Positions 5,541 to 10,048 of a stretch of DNA of 10,048 nucleotides are shown here, one piece after another (the stretch's first letter is position 1; each line of letters starts with the position of its first letter). The translations under genes and the position numbers were made by a program. The notes beneath the pieces were generated by a model. It searched no databases and was not told the DNA's origin. It worked only from the letters and a program-made list of their open reading frames with translations. The stretch comes from DUZB01 sp964407525 (GTDB lineage: Bacteria; Desulfobacterota; DSM-4660; Desulfatiglandales; Desulfatiglandaceae): NCBI GenBank assembly GCA_964407525.1, contig CAYOWC010000180.1:1-10048 (forward strand), written 5' to 3'.

Positions 5541-7181
5541 ATGACGAAAAGAAAAAAGGTAAAACAAAGGGTTTCTGTGCCTGTTTCGCCTCCTGCAAAA
5601 CGTTTTCGGCTGCCCCTGGTCCTTGCTGTCCTGGCAATTCTTATCATCTTGGGAACTCTCTGGATGATGGACAGGGCCAGACGTAACACCCTTCTTGATC
5701 GTCTCCCAAGAATAAGTGACCTCTCCTTCAATAACGAAACGCTGAAGAAAAAGGTAACCCGGGCCGATAATGCCCTGAGGCTGACATTGGATAATGGGAA
5801 CCCTGAGAAGGCCTTTGGTCGGAAAGCAGGGCAATTAGGCAAACTCTACCAGGCGAATCATTTCTATGACCAAGCCGTTCCCTGCTATCAACTTGCTATG
5901 GAATTTGATAAAGAAAATCCACGATGGAACTATTATCTGGCGTTTGTCAAACAGGAAAAAGGAGAAAACGAGTCGGTACGGAATCTCTTGGATACGACCA
6001 TAAAGCTTGCCCCTCGCTACGCACCCGCCATACTCAAGTTGGCCGACAGCCATTTCAAAACGGGGAACCTCCAGGACGCCAGGGTTTTCTACAAACGCCG
6101 GTTGGATCTCCTGCCGGGAGACCCCTACGCATTATTAGGTTTGGCCCGTATCTCCCTTGACACAGCCCAATGGGAAACGGCACAGACATATCTCGAGGAA
6201 GCCATCAAAGCAAATCCTAAGTTTGGACCCGCCCACCGGTTGATGGCTTCGATTCATGCGCATTTCGACCGTCACGATGACAAACAGCAATCCCTCGATC
6301 GTGCTGCCCAATGCATACGCTTTCGCCCCGCCCCCGATCCCTGGATCGATTCCCTCAATGACTTGTGTTACGATTTGGAACAACTTCTGGTCCTTGGATC
6401 CAAAGCCATCATAGAGCTTGATATCCAAAAGGCCTCCGGTTTTTTCGGTCGCGCTAAAGAGCTGGACCCAAAAAATCCCCAGGTACATCTGGCTCTGGGC
6501 AGATTGTGTTTCATGGTAGGGCAAAGGAAAGAAGCCCACGAATTTTTCGAAAAGGCCATTGATCTGGATCCCAAAAGCGATGAGGCCTATTTTCAATTGG
6601 GCGTTATTTTGAGGCGTGAGGGCAAGTTGGAGGATGCCAAGCAGATGTTTCTCAAGGCCTTGGATTTTCATCCGGACAATCCAAATGTATATAACAATCT
6701 GGGAACAACCCTGTTGGAACAGCAAAAATTCCCGGAGGCCATCGGGGCCTTGAACAAGGCCCTGGAGATTTATCCGGAACATATCAACGCCCGCTACAAC
6801 CTCGGACTGGCATTGTGGAGCCTGGGAGATTCAAAACATGCGGTTCAGGAGTACCGCAAAATACTGGGTGTGAAGCCGAATTGGGCAACCGCTGCCAATT
6901 CCCTGGCCTGGATTCTTGCTACGGATAGAAATAGTGAAATCCGAAATGGCAGCGAAGCCATACGATGGGCCCAGGTTGCCTGCGAAGGAAATGGGCGCAA
7001 AAACCCCGAATACCTGGATACCCTCGGGGCCGCCTATGCCCAGGCGGGTCATTTCAATGAGGCAGTCCGGACCGCCCGGGAAAGCCTAAGCCTTGCCCGG
7101 TCGGCAAGGGATGAAGATCTGGCTGTGGAACTGGAAAAACGGCTGCAGCAGTATGAAGTTGAAAAAGCATTCACCGAGTAA
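5541..7181 (+). CDS. Membrane-anchored tetratricopeptide repeat protein
   Basis: A 546-residue protein with a basic N-terminus (MTKRKKVKQR), one transmembrane segment at ~23-42, and a long helical-repeat domain on the far, probably periplasmic, side. TPR signatures run from ~90 to the C-terminus. The clearest are AYFQLGVILRREGKLEDAKQ, VYNNLGTTLLEQQKFPEAIG and ARYNLGLALWSLGDSKHAVQ, each ending in an LDP/HPD/YPE-type turn. The C-terminus carries the ANSLAWILAT ... EYLDTLGAAYAQAG arrangement often seen in large bacterial TPR proteins. TPR domains bind proteins, so an assembly or scaffolding role is likely; no enzymatic motif is seen. It follows the VCBS gene by 156 bases on the same strand, with a repeat and a weak hairpin between. 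ATG 5541 lacks a good ribosome binding site, but the TM anchor right after it supports this start. The partner is unknown; the two upstream envelope proteins are candidates. Confidence 0.8.
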   Translation: MTKRKKVKQRVSVPVSPPAKRFRLPLVLAVLAILIILGTLWMMDRARRNTLLDRLPRISDLSFNNETLKKKVTRADNALRLTLDNGNPEKAFGRKAGQLGKLYQANHFYDQAVPCYQLAMEFDKENPRWNYYLAFVKQEKGENESVRNLLDTTIKLAPRYAPAILKLADSHFKTGNLQDARVFYKRRLDLLPGDPYALLGLARISLDTAQWETAQTYLEEAIKANPKFGPAHRLMASIHAHFDRHDDKQQSLDRAAQCIRFRPAPDPWIDSLNDLCYDLEQLLVLGSKAIIELDIQKASGFFGRAKELDPKNPQVHLALGRLCFMVGQRKEAHEFFEKAIDLDPKSDEAYFQLGVILRREGKLEDAKQMFLKALDFHPDNPNVYNNLGTTLLEQQKFPEAIGALNKALEIYPEHINARYNLGLALWSLGDSKHAVQEYRKILGVKPNWATAANSLAWILATDRNSEIRNGSEAIRWAQVACEGNGRKNPEYLDTLGAAYAQAGHFNEAVRTARESLSLARSARDEDLAVELEKRLQQYEVEKAFTE

Positions 7182-7302
7182 ACGTGGATTAACCCTGTCC
7201 GATTTCCCAATTACAAGATTCAACCTGATATTGTATAAATAGTACATAATATCTGTGATGCCCAAATCTTATTTCCGTATATTTTCTCCTCGAAAATCGA
7301 AG
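7182..7302. other. Spacer after the TPR gene
   Basis: AT-rich sequence with no credible gene, no clear terminator for the TPR gene and no recognisable repeat. With the remnant at 7303-7477 it forms the 358-base gap before intI. Confidence 0.5.
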
Positions 7303-7477
7303 TTATTGATTCAGCTGGACTATCTCGGAGATCTCAATGGTCTTCACACCGGCATCCCTGTGGGACAGATCTAGAAAATTTATTTCAACAAAAACCTTGA
7401 ATTACATAGCCCAATAATATTATCATCTCTTCACGAATATTTGTCAGGTTAAAACCGAAATAAATATCAGGTAAATG
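7303..7477 (-). pseudogene. Frameshifted gene remnant of unknown family
   Basis: Read leftward, bases 7477-7388 encode a protein-like stretch ending IREEMIILLGYVIQGF. A different frame then continues VEINFLDLSHRDAG and VKTIEISEIVQLNQ before a TAA at 7303-7305. Removing a single T from the five-T run of the minus strand (GGTTTTTG, near 7389-7396) joins the two frames into about 58 residues. No start codon precedes the first part; a TGA lies directly upstream at 7478-7480. Amino-acid usage looks coding, but I do not recognise the family. It points the same way as intI and lies downstream of it. It may be the decayed end of a gene lost during rearrangement, or chance. Confidence 0.3.
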
Positions 7478-7497
7478 TCAAAATAAATATAGCATGC

Positions 7498-7512
7498 AAG
7501 ACCCCTGGTCTT
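7498..7512 (-). terminator. Possible weak terminator hairpin after intI
   Basis: AAGACC (7498-7503) and GGTCTT (7507-7512) pair over a 3-base loop, 28 bases beyond the intI stop. On the minus strand the following tail is GCATGCTATATTTATTTT, which is only loosely T-rich. The call is weak. Confidence 0.25.
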
Positions 7513-7539
7513 TCTATGAAGGATTAACAGAGTCCCGTC

Positions 7540-8838
7540 CTAATCGAAATCAGCTGGACTCCGGACTGAAAGCCCCGGCCTGTTCAGGACATGGGTATAG
7601 ATCATGGTGGTGGAGACGTCTGCATGTCCCAGGAGTTCTTGCACCGTACGGATATCGTAGCGCGCCTCCAGAAGATGGGTAGCAAAGGAATGTCTCAATG
7701 TGTGACAACTGACCTTTCGGGTTATTACCGCCCGGGAAACCGCTTCTTTGACGGCTTTCTGCACGAGGCTTTCGCTGATATGATGCCGCCGGACCGTCGC
7801 GCTTCGGGGGTCTACCGAGAGCCCCTTGGCAGGGAACACATACTGCCACCTCCATTCAGACGCGGCCTTCGGGTATTTTCGGGCCAGCGCCGGCCACAAG
7901 ACTCCGGGAACCTCTTTGGCCCGATCCTCTTCATACACAGCCTTTACACGGGAAAGATGTTCCTGCAACCCAACAACAAAGCGCTCCGGAAGCATTGTTA
8001 CCCTGTCCTTTTGTCCCTTGCCGTCACGCACCATAATCTGATGCCGGCCGAAGTCAAGGTCCTTAACCCTGAGACGAACGCACTCCATGAGCCGGAGGCC
8101 GCCCCCATACATCAAACCGGCCATAAATGCGCTCACCCCTTCCATCTGATCAAGAAGGGCTTGGACTTCATCCCTGGTCATCACTTCGGGCAGTCGCTTC
8201 GGCCGCTTGGCCCGCACAAAGCCTCCCATGTCTCCGAAGGGCTTCTTCAGAGCATGATTGAAAAAAAACACCAGTGCGTTGAGGGCCTGGTTCTGTGTAC
8301 TGGCCGCCACCTCCCGCACCGTCGCAAGGTATTCAAGATATTCTTTCACCGCGCCGGTAGCATCAATCTTCCTAGGGTCAGCATAACCTTGAAAAGCGAT
8401 GAATCTCCTTACCCAAGCCAGATAGGCATTCTCCGTACGAATCGAGTAATGGCGGGTTCGAATTTCGGCTTTCAAGGCATTTGTCAGTGGAGAAAAAAGA
8501 CGCTCAACTTCGCCGGGAATCGCCCGATCACGAAAAGCACCCGGTCTAAAAGCAGTTCCCGTGGTCTGTTTTTCTTTTTCAATCACGGCCGCCGGTTTTG
8601 TCGCTCTCTGAGGTGCATAATCGGGAAGAAACAACTCGTAGAGAATTTTCAAAGCGTGCTCGGCCTGCCTCAACTGCCAGTCTTTGATGTCGGCCTGTTT
8701 GCCCAGATCGGAAAGAAAAGCCTCAATATCCTGACGCGAACGGTGAAGCAACCGCTTCCCCGGCAGAAAATTAACATATGCCTTCGCCCATTTGACGTAA
8801 AAATGCGAACGGTCAGGCCGGACCCGGTTATCCTCCAC
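7540..8838 (-). CDS. intI: Integron integrase (tyrosine recombinase), 5' end apparently truncated
   Basis: A 432-residue tyrosine recombinase. The catalytic set is complete: R249 (GGGLRLME), Lys in GKGQKDR (274-280), H379 and R382 (CHTLRHSF), H405 (LLGHADVSTT) and nucleophile Y414 (MIYTHV). The integron-specific insert is present at ~313-336 (LARKYPKAASEWRWQYVFPA), with the RSATVRRHHISES and YDIRTVQELLGH blocks typical of IntI. A core-binding SAM-like domain lies at ~115-205. A further domain at 1-75 makes it longer than IntI1 (337 residues), as in several environmental integrases. It recombines attC and attI sites to insert or excise cassettes. The first usable start is GTG 8838, with AAGG five bases upstream. 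The eight codons before it still read FWDAFKAC, which fits the family N-terminus, but have no start codon before a TAA at 8863-8865. So the true 5' end seems lost; activity is uncertain. Confidence 0.88.
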   Translation of the reverse strand: MEDNRVRPDRSHFYVKWAKAYVNFLPGKRLLHRSRQDIEAFLSDLGKQADIKDWQLRQAEHALKILYELFLPDYAPQRATKPAAVIEKEKQTTGTAFRPGAFRDRAIPGEVERLFSPLTNALKAEIRTRHYSIRTENAYLAWVRRFIAFQGYADPRKIDATGAVKEYLEYLATVREVAASTQNQALNALVFFFNHALKKPFGDMGGFVRAKRPKRLPEVMTRDEVQALLDQMEGVSAFMAGLMYGGGLRLMECVRLRVKDLDFGRHQIMVRDGKGQKDRVTMLPERFVVGLQEHLSRVKAVYEEDRAKEVPGVLWPALARKYPKAASEWRWQYVFPAKGLSVDPRSATVRRHHISESLVQKAVKEAVSRAVITRKVSCHTLRHSFATHLLEARYDIRTVQELLGHADVSTTMIYTHVLNRPGLSVRSPADFD

Positions 8839-8942
8839 GCAGGCCTTAAACGCATCCCAAAATTAGAAAGGATGGAAGGTACATTTGGTTTTGGTCGCTC
8901 TATATCCCTTACAAAAACAAAGAGCATCCTGAAGTCGAATAC
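8839..8942. other. Head-to-head junction of two 5'-truncated genes; attI not found
   Basis: On the minus strand, 8862-8839 encodes FWDAFKAC in frame with IntI, then meets a TAA. On the plus strand, 8850-8942 encodes THPKIRKDGRYIWFW, SLYIPYKNKEHP and EVEY in frame with the protease, with no ATG/GTG/TTG and with a TAA at 8847-8849. The two protein-like extensions overlap at 8850-8862. An intact integron would have the intI start, promoters and attI here. I found no GTTRRRY core on the plus strand. A deletion or assembly join near 8850-8865 best explains this. Confidence 0.55.
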
Positions 8943-9797
8943 ATGAAGAGTTATAATGTCGCCGACTGCGCAAAAGGAACAAGAGGCTTAGCCGGTTATT
9001 ATGAATACGGAACTGCGGATAGATTACTCGAATCATATTCTATTGATCCTTCTGAAATAAAGATGGAGCCAGCAATTCCTGGAACAATTGGTGATACTGT
9101 TCTTTCCTACATTTGCTCACATAGCGAGAATGAATCTGGTGAAAACAGAAAAGTCGAGAACAAGAAGATATCTTTTGGCACCGGATGGCCGTCAGCCGCA
9201 GGTCTCGTTGTTACTAATAATCACGTGGTCTCTGGTCACGAAAACATTTCCTTGATCCGAACAAATGGTAAGCGTATTGCAGCAACAGTAATTCTCAGAG
9301 ATGAATCTAATGATTTAGCCCTGCTTCAACCAAAGGATTTGAAATTTCTGCCAGGGGCTTTGCCTCTTTCTGAAAGTACCACAAGGACTGGCGCTTCGGT
9401 CTTAACCATGGGGTATCCCCATCCAGACATTATGGGTTCAAAACCAAAATTAACCGAAGGCATAGTAAGTGCAACATGTGGAGCTGGAGATGATCCCCGT
9501 GTCCTTCAAATAAGCGTCCCAGTTCAGGCCGGAAACAGTGGTGGCCCCCTGCTCAATATGAGAGGAGAGGTTGTAGGAGTTGTTATGGGAAAACTTAATG
9601 CCGTAAAAATGTTCAAATGGACAGGAGACCTTCCACAAAATGTCAATTATGCAATCAAGATCCTATACCTCAGAGGTTTGCTGTCTTCGGCACCCAGCAG
9701 GCGCGTTATCAAAGAAGTGAATATGAAGAATTCAAAGACAATTGAGGATATCGCTTCAAAAATCAGAGATTCCATTCTGCTTGTGGTGGCAGAATGA
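8943..9797 (+). CDS. Trypsin-like serine protease with partial N-terminal domain, cassette-borne, 5'-truncated
   Basis: From ATG 8943 the product has 284 residues. The S1/HtrA-type catalytic triad is complete: H94 (VTNNHVV), D124 (DESNDLALLQ) and S199 (VQAGNSGGPLL). The ~60 residues before the protease domain, plus 31 codons open upstream of the ATG, resemble the surface-adhesin-E-like domain: IRKDG...WSLY, DC (C9), then PSE...PGTIGDTVLSYIC (C58). That domain usually follows a signal peptide, so the ancestral protein was probably exported. The signal peptide and first part of the domain are missing, and ATG 8943 is an internal Met with no convincing ribosome binding site. Unless an unusual start is used, this is likely a 5'-truncated pseudogene whose protease domain remains open. 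It points away from intI and is followed 70 bases later by an attC-like site, as expected of the first integron cassette. Base composition looks more AT-rich than intI. The substrate is unknown; defence, toxin and envelope roles are all open. Confidence 0.7.
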   Translation: MKSYNVADCAKGTRGLAGYYEYGTADRLLESYSIDPSEIKMEPAIPGTIGDTVLSYICSHSENESGENRKVENKKISFGTGWPSAAGLVVTNNHVVSGHENISLIRTNGKRIAATVILRDESNDLALLQPKDLKFLPGALPLSESTTRTGASVLTMGYPHPDIMGSKPKLTEGIVSATCGAGDDPRVLQISVPVQAGNSGGPLLNMRGEVVGVVMGKLNAVKMFKWTGDLPQNVNYAIKILYLRGLLSSAPSRRVIKEVNMKNSKTIEDIASKIRDSILLVVAE

Positions 9798-9867
9798 GTT
9801 CAAAACCAAGAATGGCTTTATTGCAATTAGCTTTGGTAGAAAATTTATCTATACAAGCAAGCATTTT

Positions 9868-9955
9868 GCCCAACCAAACGCTACACCGGACCCCTGGACG
9901 CGACGGGGTAAATGGCAACTTTGGGTGCAGGGGGCCGGTGAGCTTGTCGATGGCG
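9868..9955 (+). other. attC-like integron recombination site with degenerate R' box
   Basis: The left core site GCCCAAC (9868-9874) fits RYYYAAC exactly. The sequence caccggacccctg (9884-9896) pairs with cagggggccggtg (9928-9940) with one mismatch, giving a 13-bp stem around a 31-base loop. Outside it GCT (9880-9882) pairs with AGC (9941-9943), leaving the extra A at 9883 on the left arm. That is the extrahelical-base asymmetry that orients attC sites, here consistent with a cassette reading rightward from intI. The right core should read GTTRRRY but is GATGGCG (9949-9955); the cleavage triplet GTT is GAT. The site is therefore recognisable but perhaps inactive. Confidence 0.65.
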
Positions 9956-10048
9956 TGCGACACGAAGTCGCATAGTTTGAGTGTATTAAAGTAGTTATAA
10001 TACCCGGCATGTTCCTGCCGGACCCTACGCAGGCGTGCTACCATCGCG
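9956..10048. other. Start of the next cassette or flank; no gene called
   Basis: Two perfect small hairpins are present: TGCGAC/GTCGCA (9956-9972, 5-base loop) and CCGGCA/TGCCGG (10004-10021, 6-base loop). A consensus TATAAT lies at 9996-10001 but lacks a matching -35 at normal spacing. A minus-strand frame opens at the window edge with MVARLRRVRQEHAG, but it runs through the attC site and cannot be judged from 93 bases. Confidence 0.35.

Noticed and set aside
7311..7560. An 11-base direct repeat tcagctggact at 7311-7321 and 7550-7560, considered as att sites or a duplicated intI end
   Set aside because: The second copy is simply intI coding sequence, and the similarity stops just outside the word. 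One 11-base match is compatible with chance and shows no core-site symmetry.
7591..8946. A 451-codon open frame on the plus strand
   Set aside because: It lies antisense to intI, whose full recombinase motifs are unambiguous. The plus-strand product shows no family pattern and ends at 8946 inside the protease region.
9794..9994. A 66-codon frame overlapping the protease stop by ATGA
   Set aside because: Its residues NQTLHRTPG are what attC sites typically encode when read through, and the frame runs the whole length of the attC stem. It is probably not a gene.
9977..10001. A possible promoter with TATAAT at 9996-10001
   Set aside because: The only TTGA-like -35 (9977-9982) is 13 bases away, too short for sigma-70 spacing. 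It is left as a note in the flank entry.
9763..10044. A minus-strand frame starting MVARLRRVRQEHAG at the right edge
   Set aside because: It crosses the attC site and the end of the protease gene. Only the first ~30 residues could be real, and 93 bases are too few to judge.
1..10048. Search for a CRISPR array, tRNA or rRNA
   Set aside because: No regularly spaced identical repeats with unique spacers, and no tRNA- or rRNA-like segments were seen. The micro-repeats are adjacent and degenerate.

Overview
The window looks like chromosomal DNA of an anaerobic bacterium, most likely Desulfobacterota (the former Deltaproteobacteria). This is an inference from three things: intergenic spacers packed with dispersed micro-repeats (CACGAATT units, CAGTAGG units, TTTCAAR units, a 'cattcccacgct' hairpin), an NosR/NapH-type polyferredoxin, and an integron integrase with a long N-terminal domain. 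I cannot name the species.

Layout. Bases 1-352 hold a pair of inverted hairpin repeats and several micro-repeats. A TIM-barrel gene of the EboE family follows (353-1549). The spacer at 1550-1987 is almost entirely repeat mosaic. Next come three co-directional envelope genes: a membrane polyferredoxin fused to an N-terminal CuA-like cupredoxin domain (1988-3979), a membrane-anchored seven-repeat VCBS/FG-GAP beta-propeller (4002-5384) and a membrane-anchored TPR protein (5541-7181). They look like one envelope electron-transfer module of unknown substrate and are the best candidate here for an undescribed system.

The right third is the head of an integron. The integrase gene intI reads leftward (7540-8838). 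A trypsin-like protease gene reads rightward (8943-9797) and is followed by an attC-like site (9868-9955). Both genes carry protein-like sequence past their first usable start codon, and both run into a stop within the same ~20 bases (8847-8865). Each therefore appears to have lost its 5' end at one breakpoint, which removed attI, the original intI start and the N-terminus of the protease. The attC right-hand core site is also degenerate. I read this as a decaying or rearranged integron rather than an intact platform, unless it is an assembly chimera. A frameshifted gene remnant (7303-7477, minus) lies between the TPR gene and intI.
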